Part shown: piece after piece, positions 1 through 8,957 of the stretch
Numbering within the stretch: the first letter of the stretch is position 1
How the letters are laid out: every line of letters starts with the position of its first letter
Source of the DNA: Geodermatophilaceae bacterium
GTDB taxonomy: Bacteria > Actinomycetota > Actinomycetes > Mycobacteriales > Geodermatophilaceae
Reading direction: 5' to 3'
Assembly: GCA_013695665.1 (NCBI GenBank)
Contig: JACDAB010000085.1
Coordinates: 1-46,758 of the forward strand
Length of the DNA: 46,758 nucleotides
The notes under the pieces: model-generated
Told to the model about the DNA's origin: nothing
Seen by the model: the letters and a program-made list of their open reading frames with translations, nothing else
Database searches by the model: none
Translations under genes and position numbers: made by a program

Positions 1-137
1 AGGCTGACCCGCAGGCCCTCTTCCCGCAGCACCCGGCAGGCCTGCGTTCCCGAGTAGTCGAATTCGCAGGCCTGGCCGATCACGATCGGCCCGGAGCCGA
101 TGACCAGCACATGGCGAAGGTCCTCGCGCTTGGGCAT
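1..137 (-). CDS. carB: Carbamoyl-phosphate synthase large subunit, N-terminal fragment
   Basis: This is the first 45 codons of the large subunit, cut off by the left edge of the window. The large subunit makes carbamoyl phosphate from bicarbonate, ATP and the ammonia released by CarA. The fragment begins [20 protein letters not shown] and continues with the family's conserved start ([13 protein letters not shown]), part of the first ATP-grasp half. The ATG at 137 overlaps the carA stop codon as TGATG, so it is the last visible gene of the pyrimidine operon and is translationally coupled to carA. The identification is very secure despite the short length. Confidence 0.95.
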   Translation of the reverse strand, partial: MPKREDLRHVLVIGSGPIVIGQACEFDYSGTQACRVLREEGLRVS

Positions 138-1246
138 CAGCGCCGCTTCATGAGGTCGCAGAACGTGTCGAACAGGTAGCCCGCGTCGTGCGGGCCGGCT
201 GCCGCCTCCGGGTGGTACTGCACGCTGAAGGCCGGGACATCACGGCACGTCAAGCCCTCCACCACGCCGTCGTTCAGGCAGACGTGGCTGACCTCGGCAG
301 CGCCGTACGGCGTCTCGAACGGCCCGTCGAGCGGCGCGTCCACCGCGAACCCATGGTTGTGCGAGGTGACGGCGACCTTGCCGGTGGCCCGGTCCTGCAC
401 CGGCTGGTTGACGCCGCGGTGTCCGTAACCGAGCTTGTAGGTGCCCAGACCCAAGGCACGCCCCAGGATCTGGTTGCCGAAGCAGATACCGAAGACAGGC
501 GTTCCCGCTGCGAGCACCGCCCGAACGGCGTCGACGGCGTAGTCGCACACAGCCGGATCGCCCGGACCGTTGGAGACGAAGACGCCGTCTGCTCCGGTGG
601 CCAGCAACTCCGGGCCGGTCGTCGCCGCCGGCAGCACATGGACCTCGATGCCGCGCTCGGCCATCCGGCGCGGCGTCATCGCCTTGATCCCGAGGTCCAG
701 CGCCGCCACGGTGTAGCGCCGCTCCCCGACCGCGGGGACGGTATAGGGCGTCGTGGTGGACACGTCCCCGGCAAGATCCGCCCCAGCCATGTGAGGGGCA
801 GCGACAACACGGCCCAGCAGAGCAGCGATGTCAGTGTCCACAGAGGACACCCCGACATTCATTGCGCCGCGGTCCCGAAGGTGGCGGGTCAGCGCCCGCG
901 TGTCGATGCCGCGGATCCCGACCACCCCCTGTGCGGAGAGCTCGGCCTCCAGTCCCCGCGTGGACCGCCACGACGAGGCCCGCCGGGCAGGGTCGCGCAC
1001 GACGTAACCCGCCACCCAGATCCGGTCGGACTCGGCATCGTCGTCGTTGACGCCGGTGTTACCGATGTGTGGCGCGGTCATCACGACCACCTGTCGGTGA
1101 TAGCTCGGGTCGGTCAGCGTCTCCTGGTAGCCGGTCATGGCGGTGGTGAAGACAGCTTCCCCCACGACCTCGCCGACGGCGCCGTACGCCTCACCGCGAA
1201 ACGTCCGGCCGTCCTCGAGGACGAGGACAGCGGGAAGCGCACTCAC
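137..1246 (-). CDS. carA: Carbamoyl-phosphate synthase small (glutaminase) subunit
   Basis: The protein hydrolyses glutamine and passes ammonia to CarB for carbamoyl phosphate synthesis (pyrimidines and arginine). It has 369 residues, normal for the family. The N-terminal CPSase domain includes [17 protein letters not shown] (residues 33-49). The C-terminal class I glutamine amidotransferase domain has the nucleophile Cys255 in FGICFGNQ and the partners His345 and Glu347 in SVQYHPEA. The GTG start overlaps the pyrC stop by 4 bases (GTGA), and the stop overlaps the carB start. Mycobacterium tuberculosis has an extra gene between pyrC and carA, as I recall; here the two are joined directly. Confidence 0.97.
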   Translation of the reverse strand: MSALPAVLVLEDGRTFRGEAYGAVGEVVGEAVFTTAMTGYQETLTDPSYHRQVVVMTAPHIGNTGVNDDDAESDRIWVAGYVVRDPARRASSWRSTRGLEAELSAQGVVGIRGIDTRALTRHLRDRGAMNVGVSSVDTDIAALLGRVVAAPHMAGADLAGDVSTTTPYTVPAVGERRYTVAALDLGIKAMTPRRMAERGIEVHVLPAATTGPELLATGADGVFVSNGPGDPAVCDYAVDAVRAVLAAGTPVFGICFGNQILGRALGLGTYKLGYGHRGVNQPVQDRATGKVAVTSHNHGFAVDAPLDGPFETPYGAAEVSHVCLNDGVVEGLTCRDVPAFSVQYHPEAAAGPHDAGYLFDTFCDLMKRR

Positions 1247-2541
1247 GCCTGGGCTTTCCCGTCGAGAACGGTGGGACGGCCACGCAGGAGTGTCGCGACG
1301 ACCCGCCCCGGCAGCTCCATCCCGGCGTACGGCGTGTTGCGGCTGCGGCTGGCCAGCTCCGCCGGATCGAGGATCGAGCGGGCGGCCGGGTCGAGCAACA
1401 CCAGGTTGGCCGGAGCGCCCACGGTCAACCCGCCGCCGTGCCCGTCACGGCCCAGTCCGCCGATCCGCGCCGGCCGGGTCGAGCAGCGGTCGGCCACGCC
1501 GCGCCAGTCCAGCAGCCCGGTCTCTACCATCGCCAGGACCACGACCGACAGCGCCTGCTGGAGGCCGAGCATGCCGGGGCGGGCGGCCCCCCACTCGCAC
1601 TCCTTGTCCTCGACCGCGTGGGGGGCGTGGTCGGTCGCAACCGCGTCGATCGTGCCGTCGGCGAGACCTTCCCGAAGGGCCTGTACGTCGGAGGCTGTGC
1701 GCAGCGGCGGGTTCACCTTGTAGACCGGGTCGTACGTGGCCGCCAGGTCATCGGTCAGGAGCAGGTGGTGCGGCGTGACCTCGGCGGTGACGTCGATGCC
1801 CTTGGCCTTGGCCCACCGCAGCAACTCCACCGACCCCGCCGTCGACACATGACACACATGCAACCGTGACCCGACATGGCCGGCCAGGAGCACGTCACGG
1901 GCGATCACCGCCTCCTCGGCCGCGGCCGGCCAGCCGGTGAGTCCCAGCTGGGCCGAACGCACGCCCTCGTTCATCTGGGCGCCGACGGTCAGCCGGGGCT
2001 CCTCGGCGTGCTGCGCTATCACACCGCCGAACGCCTTGACGTATTCCAGGGCGCGGCGCATCAGCGCCGGATCGGCCACACAGAAGCCGTCGTCGGAGAA
2101 AACCCTGACCCTGGCTGCGGAATCGGCCATCGCGCCCAGCTCGGCCAGCTGCGTCCCACCCAGGCCGACGGTGACCGCCCCGACCGGCGCCACGTCGACG
2201 AGGCCGCTGTCGCGCCCGAGCCGCCACACCTGCTCCACGACACCCGCGGTATCGGCGACAGGGTCGGTGTTGGCCATGGCGTGTACGCCGGTGAAGCCAC
2301 CCAGGGCGGCCGAACGCGCACCGGTCTGCACGGTCTCGGCGTCCTCACGACCGGGTTCACGCAGGTGCGTGTGCAGGTCGACAAGTCCGGGGAGGGCGAT
2401 GAGTCCGCCGCCGTCGATCCGCTCCGCACCCGCGGCCGACAACCCCGGTCCGATCTCCGCGATGTGGCCACCGCGGATCAGGACATCGACGGCTGCCTCG
2501 CCGTACGGCCGGATGTCGGTGATCAGCCAGCTACCCGTCAC
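1243..2541 (-). CDS. pyrC: Dihydroorotase
   Basis: This enzyme is a cyclic amidohydrolase that interconverts N-carbamoyl-L-aspartate and dihydroorotate, the third step of UMP synthesis. It has 432 residues, typical of the long class I dihydroorotases of Gram-positive bacteria. The metal-binding motif [10 protein letters not shown] carries His57 and His59, with the substrate-binding Arg61 beside them. Later ligand motifs HVCHVST and ATDHAPH are both present, so it should be active and is not a non-catalytic paralogue. It overlaps pyrB and carA by 4 bases at either end, which fits tight coupling in one operon. Confidence 0.96.
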   Translation of the reverse strand: MTGSWLITDIRPYGEAAVDVLIRGGHIAEIGPGLSAAGAERIDGGGLIALPGLVDLHTHLREPGREDAETVQTGARSAALGGFTGVHAMANTDPVADTAGVVEQVWRLGRDSGLVDVAPVGAVTVGLGGTQLAELGAMADSAARVRVFSDDGFCVADPALMRRALEYVKAFGGVIAQHAEEPRLTVGAQMNEGVRSAQLGLTGWPAAAEEAVIARDVLLAGHVGSRLHVCHVSTAGSVELLRWAKAKGIDVTAEVTPHHLLLTDDLAATYDPVYKVNPPLRTASDVQALREGLADGTIDAVATDHAPHAVEDKECEWGAARPGMLGLQQALSVVVLAMVETGLLDWRGVADRCSTRPARIGGLGRDGHGGGLTVGAPANLVLLDPAARSILDPAELASRSRNTPYAGMELPGRVVATLLRGRPTVLDGKAQA

Positions 2542-3464
2542 AGCGACACCTCCGCTCCGCTGAGGAGGAGATACAGGACCGCCATGCGCACGCTCAAGCC
2601 GTTGCGGACCTGCTCGACGATGGTCGAGCGGACGGAGTCGGCCACCTCGGCTGCGATCTCCATCCCGCGGTTCATCGGACCGGGGTGCATGACGATCGCG
2701 TCGTCGGGGAGCATGGCCATCCGGGTCGCATCCAGCCCGTAGCGGCGGCTGTACTCGCGCGGGCTCGGGAAGTACGACTCGGCCATCCGCTCCCGCTGGA
2801 CCCGCAGCATCATCACGACGTCGGCCTTGGGCAGCGCTCCGTCCAGATCGAAGGCGACCTCGACCGGCCAGGTCTCGATGCCGACCGGTAGGAGCGTGGG
2901 CGGCGCCACGAGCGTCACCTCCGCACCGAGCGTCGCGAGCAGCAGCACGTTGGATCGGGCCACCCGGCTGTGCAGCACGTCCCCCACGATGGTCACCCGC
3001 AGGCCCTCAAGGCGACCCAGGCGTGACCGCATCGTGTAGGCGTCGAGAAGTGCCTGCGTGGGGTGCTCGTGGGTCCCGTCACCGGCGTTGACGACGCAAC
3101 CACGAACCCACAGGGCCAGCCGGTGCGGCGCCCCGGACATGGAGTGGCGCACGACTACCGCGTCGGCGCCCATCGCCTCCAGCGTCAACGCGGTGTCCTT
3201 GAGGCTCTCGCCCTTGGACACGCTGGAGCCCTTGGCGGAGAAGTTGATCACATCGGCCGACAGCCGCTTGGCAGCCAGTTCGAAGGAGATCCGCGTCCGG
3301 GTGGAGTCCTCGTAGAACAGGTTCACCACGGTGCGACCGCGCAGGGTCGGCAGCTTCTTGACCTCTCGGCCGGCCAGGGCCGCCTCGATCTGGGCCGCGG
3401 TGTCGAGGAACAGGGTGGCCTGCTCGCGATCGAAGTCCGCGGCGGACAGCAGATGCCGGCTCAT
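2538..3464 (-). CDS. pyrB: Aspartate carbamoyltransferase catalytic chain
   Basis: The enzyme condenses carbamoyl phosphate with aspartate, the committed step of pyrimidine synthesis. It has 308 residues, normal for the catalytic chain. The carbamoyl-phosphate loop [13 protein letters not shown] lies near residue 50, followed by the [10 protein letters not shown] segment and, near the C-terminus, HPGPMNRG of the aspartate domain. No regulatory chain pyrI is present, as expected in actinobacteria, where control is by PyrR on RNA. The ATG overlaps the pyrR stop by 4 bases. Confidence 0.97.
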   Translation of the reverse strand: MSRHLLSAADFDREQATLFLDTAAQIEAALAGREVKKLPTLRGRTVVNLFYEDSTRTRISFELAAKRLSADVINFSAKGSSVSKGESLKDTALTLEAMGADAVVVRHSMSGAPHRLALWVRGCVVNAGDGTHEHPTQALLDAYTMRSRLGRLEGLRVTIVGDVLHSRVARSNVLLLATLGAEVTLVAPPTLLPVGIETWPVEVAFDLDGALPKADVVMMLRVQRERMAESYFPSPREYSRRYGLDATRMAMLPDDAIVMHPGPMNRGMEIAAEVADSVRSTIVEQVRNGLSVRMAVLYLLLSGAEVSL

Positions 3465-4042
3465 CGTGGCCCTCCCCGCAGGAGGACGGCATCTGTGCCG
3501 TCCACCTCCTCCAGCAGCACCCTGACCTGCTCAGCCGGCGCGGTGGGGATGTTCTTACCGACGTAGTCGGCCCGGATCGGCAACTCGCGATGCCCACGGT
3601 CCACGAGCACGGCTAGCTGAACCGCGCGCGGGCGGCCGAGCTCACGCAGGGCGTCCAAGGCGGCGCGGACGGTACGGCCGCTGTAGAGCACGTCGTCGAC
3701 CAGGACCACGAGCAGGCCGCCGATGCCGCCGGGTGGCTCGGTGGTCTGCTCAAGCGGGCGGACTCCACGCAGGCGAAGGTCATCGCGGTACAGCGTCGTA
3801 TCCAGGACCCCGACGGGCACCACGACGCCTTCGAATGCGTGCATCCGGGCCGCGAGCCGGCGGGCCAACGGCGCGCCGCGGGTCGGAATGCCCACCAGCA
3901 CCGTGTCGCGTGCACCGTCGGACTTCTCCAGGATCTGATGGGCGATCCGGTCGATCACCCGGCCCAGATCGCCGGCCTCGAGGATCAGCCGGTCCGGTGA
4001 CGGGGATGCTGCGGCGTCAGCCGCTTCAGAGGCAGACTTCAC
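3461..4042 (-). CDS. pyrR: Pyrimidine operon RNA-binding regulator / uracil phosphoribosyltransferase
   Basis: PyrR senses uridine nucleotides and represses the pyr operon by binding an mRNA hairpin. The fold is a type I phosphoribosyltransferase, with the PRPP loop [20 protein letters not shown] near the middle. The start is set at the GTG at 4042 because a perfect AAGGAGG (4055-4049) lies 6 bases upstream. An in-frame GTG at 4066 exists, but choosing it would put that ribosome binding site inside the gene. From 4042 the protein has 193 residues, close to family length. It is the first gene of pyrR-pyrB-pyrC-carA-carB, and its own leader carries the predicted PyrR target, so it should regulate itself. 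Confidence 0.94.
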   Translation of the reverse strand: MKSASEAADAAASPSPDRLILEAGDLGRVIDRIAHQILEKSDGARDTVLVGIPTRGAPLARRLAARMHAFEGVVVPVGVLDTTLYRDDLRLRGVRPLEQTTEPPGGIGGLLVVLVDDVLYSGRTVRAALDALRELGRPRAVQLAVLVDRGHRELPIRADYVGKNIPTAPAEQVRVLLEEVDGTDAVLLRGGPR

Positions 4043-4046
4043 CTCG

Positions 4047-4075
4047 GACCTCCTTGCCCGCCTCACGGGACGGTC
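4047..4075 (-). promoter_or_regulatory. PyrR-binding RNA hairpin covering the pyrR ribosome binding site
   Basis: Read on the minus strand, GACC (4075-4072) pairs with GGTC (4050-4047) and CCCG (4069-4066) pairs with CGGG (4060-4057). The loop is TGAGG and there is a purine-rich bulge CAAGGA on the 3' side. The apex CGTCCCGTGAGGCG matches the PyrR consensus ARUCCNGNGAGGYU at 12 of 14 positions. The last pairs contain part of the AAGGAGG ribosome binding site, so bound PyrR would block translation initiation rather than terminate transcription. This is the type of control described for Mycobacterium smegmatis pyr genes. Confidence 0.85.
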
Positions 4076-4119
4076 GTTAAAGGATGTCTGCCCCGATGCT
4101 CCGGGGCCTGGCGCGGGTC

Positions 4120-4128
4120 ACGCTATCA
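4120..4128 (-). promoter_or_regulatory. Predicted pyr operon promoter, extended -10
   Basis: The minus strand reads TGATAGCGT, which fits an extended -10 (TGnTAnnnT). No good -35 hexamer is visible. Transcription starting near 4113 would give a leader of about 70 bases with two hairpins: GCCCCG/CGGGGC (4090-4107, 6-base loop), then the PyrR target. The -10 lies within an imperfect inverted repeat TCACGCT...AGCGGTGA (4118-4138). Confidence 0.45.
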
Positions 4129-4157
4129 GCAGCGGTGATCTCCAGGAGCGCGGCGGC

Positions 4158-4186
4158 TTGCGTGTCGCCCGCCCAACCCCTACTGT
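4158..4186 (+). promoter_or_regulatory. Predicted bldD promoter
   Basis: TTGCGT (4158-4163) and TACTGT (4181-4186) are separated by 17 bases, a good vegetative-type promoter. A start near 4193 would leave a 5' leader of about 63 bases before the bldD ATG. It is divergent from the pyr promoter, with only about 30 bases between the two -35/-10 regions. Confidence 0.5.
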
Positions 4187-4221
4187 CCGTAATCGTCCTT
4201 GGTGTACGGTAAGTAATCAGA

Positions 4222-4236
4222 ACACCCGATGGGTGT
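4222..4236. repeat. Perfect inverted repeat in the bldD leader, candidate operator
   Basis: ACACCC-GAT-GGGTGT is a perfect 6-base inverted repeat with a 3-base centre. It lies downstream of the predicted bldD promoter and 20 bases before the bldD start. BldD represses its own gene in Streptomyces, so autoregulation is plausible. However, the repeat does not match the published BldD box closely, and another regulator could use it. Confidence 0.4.
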
Positions 4237-4255
4237 CGGTGGATGGAGCAAACGG

Positions 4256-4753
4256 ATGAGCGACTACGCCAAGGCACTGGGTGCGCGCTTACGCGCCATA
4301 CGAAATCAGCAGGGGCTGTCCCTCCAGGGTGTGGAGGAGAAGTCGGGCGGGCGCTGGAAGGCCGTCGTCATCGGCTCCTACGAACGCGGCGATCGAGCCG
4401 TCACCGTGCAGAAGCTCGCCGAGCTGGCCAACTTCTACAGCATCCCGATCGCGGAGTTGCTTCCTGATGCTCGGCCGCTCCGCGGCGGCGACCCCGCCAC
4501 CAAGGTCGTGCTGAACCTCGAGCGACTCAGTGAGCTGCCGCCAGAGCAGGCCGGCCCGCTGGCCCGCTACGCCGCGACGATCCAGAGTCAGCGTGGTGAC
4601 TACAACGGCAGGGTGCTGTCCATCCGGAGCGAGGACCTCAAGTCCCTCGCGATCATCTACGACATCGCTCCGGGCGAGTTGACCGATCAGCTGATCTCGT
4701 GGGGCGTCCTGACCCCGGACGCCCGGCCGGCCATGGAGAGCATGAACGCCTGA
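4256..4753 (+). CDS. bldD: BldD-family developmental transcription regulator
   Basis: BldD is the c-di-GMP-responsive repressor of sporulation genes in Streptomyces and relatives. The N-terminal XRE-type helix-turn-helix (residues 5-70) contains WKAVVIGSYERGDRAVTVQ. The C-terminal domain has the complete c-di-GMP signature RXD-X8-RXXD: Arg113-Asp115 in RGD and Arg124-Asp127 in RSED. The start was chosen at the ATG at 4256, which has GGAG 7 bases upstream and gives the family's usual MS-x-YAK-x-LG opening (165 residues). The earlier in-frame ATG at 4229 lies inside the inverted repeat and has no ribosome binding site. It is convergent with nusB (12 bases apart). Confidence 0.96.
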   Translation: MSDYAKALGARLRAIRNQQGLSLQGVEEKSGGRWKAVVIGSYERGDRAVTVQKLAELANFYSIPIAELLPDARPLRGGDPATKVVLNLERLSELPPEQAGPLARYAATIQSQRGDYNGRVLSIRSEDLKSLAIIYDIAPGELTDQLISWGVLTPDARPAMESMNA

Positions 4754-4765
4754 CCGGCGGCCGGA

Positions 4766-5173
4766 TCACGCGCGGAGCGAAGGGCCGAGCAGCGCGATCC
4801 GGCCGAGCAGTCCGTTGACGAATCGCGGCGAGTCCTCGGTGGACAGCGCCTTGGCGAGTTCCACCGCTTCGTCGACGACGACGGCTGCCGGGACGTCGGT
4901 CCACAGCAACTCATAGATGGCCAGCCTGAGCAAGGCCCGGTCGACCCCCGGCAGCCGCGGGAGCGACCAGCCCTCGGAATAGGTGGCGATCAGCTCGTCG
5001 ATACGCAGCCGCTGCGACTGAACGCCCTCGACGAGGGTGACGGCGTACTCCGGGACCGGCGGGTCGGCGGCGGCGATGCGCAGTGCCGCGGTCTCCAGCG
5101 CGTCGGTCCCCCGTAGATCGGCCTCGAACAGGATGTCGACAGCGCGCTTGCGAGCCTTGCGACGTGCCGTCAC
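4766..5173 (-). CDS. nusB: Transcription antitermination factor NusB
   Basis: NusB binds boxA RNA with ribosomal protein S10 and supports antitermination of rRNA transcription. The 135-residue all-helical protein opens MTARRKARKRAVDILFEADL and contains the conserved VDRALLRLAIYELLW and VVDEAVELAKALS segments. It directly follows efp, with the start codon next to the efp stop, as in most actinobacteria. It is the last gene of the long alaS-aro operon and is convergent with bldD. Confidence 0.96.
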   Translation of the reverse strand: MTARRKARKRAVDILFEADLRGTDALETAALRIAAADPPVPEYAVTLVEGVQSQRLRIDELIATYSEGWSLPRLPGVDRALLRLAIYELLWTDVPAAVVVDEAVELAKALSTEDSPRFVNGLLGRIALLGPSLRA

Positions 5174-5737
5174 CTACGTGTTGACGCGGCCGAGGTACCG
5201 ACCGTCGCGAGTGTCGACCTTGACCTTCTCGCCGGTGCTCACGAACAACGGCACCGCGATGGTGGCACCGGTCTCGAGCGTGGCCGGCTTGGTACCGCCG
5301 GTCGATCGGTCGCCCTGAACACCCGGGTCGGTGTGCTTGATCAGCAACTCGACGCTCGTCGGCAGTTCGATGAAGAGGGGTACGGAGTCGTGCACCGCGA
5401 CGGTCGCCTCGGCGTTCTCCAACAGGTAGTCAGCGTTCCCGCCGACCGTCTCGGCCGGAACGTGGATCTGCTCGAAGGTGTCCCCGTCCATGAACACGAA
5501 GTCGGTGCCGTCCTTGTACAGGTAGGACATCGACCGCTTGTCCACGGTCGCGGTGTCCACCTTGAGCCCCGCGTTGAACGTACGGTCGACGACCTTGCCG
5601 GACAGCACGTTCTTCAGGGTGGTCCGCACGAAGGCGCCACCCTTGCCGGGCTTGACGTGCTGGAACTCGATGACGGTCCAGAGCTGCCCGTCGAGGTCCA
5701 GGGTGATGCCATTCTTCAGGTCATTCGTGGTTGCCAC
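5174..5737 (-). CDS. efp: Translation elongation factor P
   Basis: EF-P enters the ribosomal E site and relieves stalling at polyproline stretches. The protein has 187 residues and the usual three beta-barrel domains. The functional tip in domain I reads [10 protein letters not shown], with Lys at the position modified in many bacteria. No EpmA/EpmB-type modification gene is visible in this window. The start is GTG with AGGAG about 12 bases upstream, a longer spacing than usual. The neighbours pepQ (upstream) and nusB (downstream) are the standard ones. Confidence 0.97.
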   Translation of the reverse strand: MATTNDLKNGITLDLDGQLWTVIEFQHVKPGKGGAFVRTTLKNVLSGKVVDRTFNAGLKVDTATVDKRSMSYLYKDGTDFVFMDGDTFEQIHVPAETVGGNADYLLENAEATVAVHDSVPLFIELPTSVELLIKHTDPGVQGDRSTGGTKPATLETGATIAVPLFVSTGEKVKVDTRDGRYLGRVNT

Positions 5738-5761
5738 GGTCGGCGTGCGCTCCTAGCTGGG

Positions 5762-6850
5762 CTACAGGACAGTGAGGTCCTTGCTGGTCCGGGTCAGCAA
5801 CTCCGGGCCATCCGCACGGACCACGAGAGTGTCCTCGATCCGCACTCCACCGCGACCTTCGAGGTAGACGCCGGGTTCGACGGTGAGGGTCATCCGCTCC
5901 GCAAGTGTACCGGCGCCCAGGTAGCTGACGGTCGGTGCCTCGTGGATCTCCAGTCCGACACCGTGACCGAGTCCGTGGCTGAACTGATCGCCGTACCCGG
6001 CGGCCTTCACGTGGTTGCGAGCGGCGGCATCGACGTCCCGGACGTCGGCGCCGACGCGCAACGCCTCTCGGCCGAGCCGCTGCGCCGCCAGGACGACGGC
6101 GTACACCTCGCGCTGCCAGTCGCCCGGCTGCCCCAATACGAAGGTCCGGGTCATGTCCGAGTGGTGGCCGCCGTGCCTGGCCCCGAAGTCGAGCTTGACG
6201 AAGTCGCCCCGCTCGAGGGTGCGGGCGGTAGGACGGTGGTGGGGCACAGCAGAGTTGGGCCCGCTGGCGACGATCGTCTCGAAAGACCGTTCCTCCGCGC
6301 CACGCTGCAGCATCAGTCCGTCGAGTTCCCGGCCCACCTCCAGCTCGCTGCGACCGGCTCCAATCCCGTCCCTCTCGATCAGGTCGGCCAGCGCGCGGTC
6401 GGCAATCGCGCAGGCCTCACGCAGCAGGTCGATCTCCCCTTCGTCCTTGACCGCGCGCTGACCCTCCACCGCCTGCTGCGCGCTGGTGAGGGTCGCGTTC
6501 GGCGCGGCGGTGCGCAGCTCGTCGAGACCGTCGACGGTCACCGTGTGGGACTCGTAACCGATCCGGGGGACCTTCTCGGCGTGCAGCCGCTCCGCGAGGG
6601 TGCGCGCGCAGTTCCGTTCGATCACCCGTTCGAGGTCCGGCACCTGTGCTGAGGCCTGGGTGCGGTAGCGGCCGTCGGTGCAGAAGACGTCGGTGCCGTC
6701 GGCGTACACGATGAGCGCGGCGTTGGACCCGGTGAACCCGGTCAGGTAGCGCACATTGACCAACCGGGTGATCAGCGCCGCGTCGACCTCGAGTCCGGCG
6801 AGTTGGGTACGCAGCCGGTCCCGGCGGACGGCGGTGTGCTCTGTCTGCAT
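5762..6850 (-). CDS. pepQ: M24 family aminopeptidase (Xaa-Pro dipeptidase type)
   Basis: This is a two-metal peptidase of the pita-bread fold that removes residues next to proline. An N-terminal creatinase-like domain (residues 1-120, with NVRYLTGFTGSNAAL) precedes the catalytic domain. The metal ligand motifs are visible: DFGARHGGHHSDMTRTF for the two Asp, SHGLGHGVGLEIHE for the His, and LTVEPGVYLEG for a Glu. The start is the ATG at 6850; the open frame continues upstream only as a shadow of aroQ. The length of 362 residues is normal. It lies between aroQ and efp, as in mycobacteria. Aminopeptidase and dipeptidase activity cannot be separated from sequence alone. Confidence 0.92.
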   Translation of the reverse strand: MQTEHTAVRRDRLRTQLAGLEVDAALITRLVNVRYLTGFTGSNAALIVYADGTDVFCTDGRYRTQASAQVPDLERVIERNCARTLAERLHAEKVPRIGYESHTVTVDGLDELRTAAPNATLTSAQQAVEGQRAVKDEGEIDLLREACAIADRALADLIERDGIGAGRSELEVGRELDGLMLQRGAEERSFETIVASGPNSAVPHHRPTARTLERGDFVKLDFGARHGGHHSDMTRTFVLGQPGDWQREVYAVVLAAQRLGREALRVGADVRDVDAAARNHVKAAGYGDQFSHGLGHGVGLEIHEAPTVSYLGAGTLAERMTLTVEPGVYLEGRGGVRIEDTLVVRADGPELLTRTSKDLTVL

Positions 6851-6882
6851 GGCGGCCACGCTAGCCGGTAGCCCGACTCGAC

Positions 6883-7308
6883 CTACTGCGCCGCCAGCCA
6901 GCGCAGGGCGAGCACGTACCCCTGCACGCCGAGCCCGCAGATGACTCCGGTCGCGACGGCCGAGACGTAGGAGTGGTGCCGGAACTCCTCGCGGGCATGG
7001 ATGTTGCTGATGTGGACCTCGACCAGGGGTGCGGTCAGCATCGCGCAGCCGTCCCGCAGCGTGACCGACGTGTGGGACCAGCCGGCCGGGTTGAGCAGGA
7101 CCGGATGAAGCCCGTCCGCCGCTTCGTGCAGCCAGCCGAGCAGTTCGGCCTCGTCGTCGGTCTGCCGAACGTCGACCTCGACCCCCAGTTCGGCCGCGGT
7201 GCGCTGGCATACCGCGACGAGTTCGGCGTACGTCGTGCTTCCGTAGATCACGTGCTCGCGGCTGCCCAACCGGGCGAGGTTGGCTCCGTTCAGTACGAGG
7301 ATCCGCAT
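6883..7308 (-). CDS. aroQ: 3-dehydroquinate dehydratase, type II
   Basis: The enzyme dehydrates 3-dehydroquinate to 3-dehydroshikimate in the shikimate pathway. It has 141 residues, typical of the dodecameric type II enzyme. The active-site lid contains Arg18 and the catalytic Tyr22 in [27 protein letters not shown] and [16 protein letters not shown] carry the conserved Asn, His and Arg. The opening NGANLARLG has Ala where NGPNL is usual, a mild variation. It is downstream of aroB, with 3 bases between the genes. Confidence 0.96.
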   Translation of the reverse strand: MRILVLNGANLARLGSREHVIYGSTTYAELVAVCQRTAAELGVEVDVRQTDDEAELLGWLHEAADGLHPVLLNPAGWSHTSVTLRDGCAMLTAPLVEVHISNIHAREEFRHHSYVSAVATGVICGLGVQGYVLALRWLAAQ

Positions 7309-7311
7309 CGG

Positions 7312-8382
7312 TCACGCCCCTTCGAGTGTCGCGTACGCCGCCGCCAGCAACTGCTCATCCGGATTGTCCAGTGTGGACGGTCGAGCCACATCATCGAGTA
7401 CGACGAAGCGCAACCGGTCACCGCGAGACTTCTTGTCGACCCTCATGAACGAGCGCAGCATCTCCCACGGTGCATGGTCGTAGGCCACCGGCAGGCCAAG
7501 GCCGAACAGCAGATCGCGGTGGCGTTGCACCACATCGGCGCTCAGCCGCCCCGCCAGCCGGCTCAGCTCGGCGGCGAAGATCAGCCCGACCGCGACGGCG
7601 TCGCCGTGCCGCCAGCGATAGCTCTCGGCTCTCTCTACGGCGTGCCCGAGCGTGTGCCCGTAGTTGAGGATCTCGCGCAATCCGCTCTCCCGCAGGTCCG
7701 CACCCACCACGTCAGCCTTAACCTGCACCGAGCGGCGTACCAGTTCCGGGGTGAGCTCTCCGACCGTCGCGGCGGCAGCCGGGTCGTCCTCGATCAGGTC
7801 GAGGATGACGGGATCGGCGATGAACCCGCACTTGACGACCTCGGCCAGCCCGGCCACGTAGTCGCGGGCGGGAAGCGTGCGGAGGGCGTCGAGGTCGCAG
7901 AGCACGCCAGCCGGCGGATGGAACGCGCCCACCAGATTCTTGCCGGAGTCCAGGTTGATCCCGGTCTTGCCACCGATGGCGGCATCGACCATCCCGAGCA
8001 TCGTCGTGGGCAGGTGCACGATCCGGACACCGCGCAGCCACGAGGCAGCTACCCAACCCGCGAGGTCGGTGACGGCACCGCCGCCGAGACCGACGATGGC
8101 GTCGTTGCGGGTGAAACCGGTCCGTGCAAGCAGATCCCAGCACCGCGCCGCCACCGCTACCGTCTTGGCGGCCTCGCCGTCGGGCACGACCACCGGGTAG
8201 CCGCGGTTGCCCAGGACTGCGAGCACCGCCTCAGCCCGCTCACCGAGCACCGCCGAGTAGAGGACGGCTACCCGGTCGGCACCGAGGAGTAGCTCCGACA
8301 GCTCGGGAAGCAGGTGGCGCCCGATCACAACGTCGTACGGCGTCGTACCGGCGACGGAGACGCGGACGGGGTCAGCTGACAC
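7312..8382 (-). CDS. aroB: 3-dehydroquinate synthase
   Basis: The enzyme converts DAHP to 3-dehydroquinate using NAD and a metal. The NAD-binding [20 protein letters not shown] is followed by [19 protein letters not shown], which carries substrate- and metal-binding residues, and later by [11 protein letters not shown]. The start is the GTG at 8382 ([12 protein letters not shown]), which overlaps the end of aroK by 11 bases. The open frame extends further upstream only as a shadow of aroK. This gives 356 residues, normal for the family. Confidence 0.95.
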   Translation of the reverse strand: MSADPVRVSVAGTTPYDVVIGRHLLPELSELLLGADRVAVLYSAVLGERAEAVLAVLGNRGYPVVVPDGEAAKTVAVAARCWDLLARTGFTRNDAIVGLGGGAVTDLAGWVAASWLRGVRIVHLPTTMLGMVDAAIGGKTGINLDSGKNLVGAFHPPAGVLCDLDALRTLPARDYVAGLAEVVKCGFIADPVILDLIEDDPAAAATVGELTPELVRRSVQVKADVVGADLRESGLREILNYGHTLGHAVERAESYRWRHGDAVAVGLIFAAELSRLAGRLSADVVQRHRDLLFGLGLPVAYDHAPWEMLRSFMRVDKKSRGDRLRFVVLDDVARPSTLDNPDEQLLAAAYATLEGA

Positions 8383-8875
8383 CGGAGAGCACCTCGGTGA
8401 CCACCGCGTCGATACCGCGTTTCTCGGTGTGCACGGTGACCCCCGCGACGGACTCGTAGAGGGGCCGGCGCTCCTCGAGCAAGTGGTGCAGCTGCGCCCG
8501 GGGATTGAGCGCCAGGATCGGCCGGTCCCGGGCCAACCCCACCCGCCTGGCGGCATCGGCCAGACCGACGGAGAGGTAGACGACGTGATGGCCGGCGAGC
8601 CGCTGTCGGGTGGCCGGGTCCAGGACGGCGCCGCCACCGAGTGCCAGCACCCCGTCATGGTCTCGCAGCGCCTCGGCGACAGCGTGACGCTCGAGTTCCC
8701 GGAACACGGGCTCGCCGTCGTCCAGGAACAGCTCCGAGATCGACTTGCCGGCGGTGGCCTCGACGTCGTGGTCGGTATCCCGGAACTGCACCCCGAGCTG
8801 CTCGGCCACCCGGAGCCCGACGGTTGTCTTGCCGGATCCGGGGGGCCCGACGAGGACGAGGACGGGCCGGCTCAT
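8372..8875 (-). CDS. aroK: Shikimate kinase
   Basis: The enzyme phosphorylates shikimate with ATP. The P-loop GPPGSGKTT is at residues 10-18. DTDHDVE carries the shikimate-binding Asp, and GGGAV forms the other substrate loop. The lid region [16 protein letters not shown] contains the expected Arg residues. The length of 167 residues is normal. It sits between aroC (82 bases upstream, no clear signal in the gap) and aroB (11-base overlap). Confidence 0.95.
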   Translation of the reverse strand: MSRPVLVLVGPPGSGKTTVGLRVAEQLGVQFRDTDHDVEATAGKSISELFLDDGEPVFRELERHAVAEALRDHDGVLALGGGAVLDPATRQRLAGHHVVYLSVGLADAARRVGLARDRPILALNPRAQLHHLLEERRPLYESVAGVTVHTEKRGIDAVVTEVLSGVS

Positions 8876-8957
8876 GCACAGCCTCGTCGAGTGCAGGCGT
8901 TGGCGCGTATCGGCCGCCAGCGAAGGGCGGCAAGCCCCGCAGTCGGCGGAGCGCTGG

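Noticed and set aside
188-1723. 511-residue plus-strand frame across carA and pyrC
   Set aside because: It is a shadow of two secure minus-strand genes and has no recognisable motif.
4117-4139. TCACGCT...AGCGGTGA as a BldD box in the bldD-pyrR intergenic region
   Set aside because: The half-sites resemble BldD targets, but the spacing does not fit the published 15-base signature. It is mentioned only as an imperfect inverted repeat at the pyr promoter.
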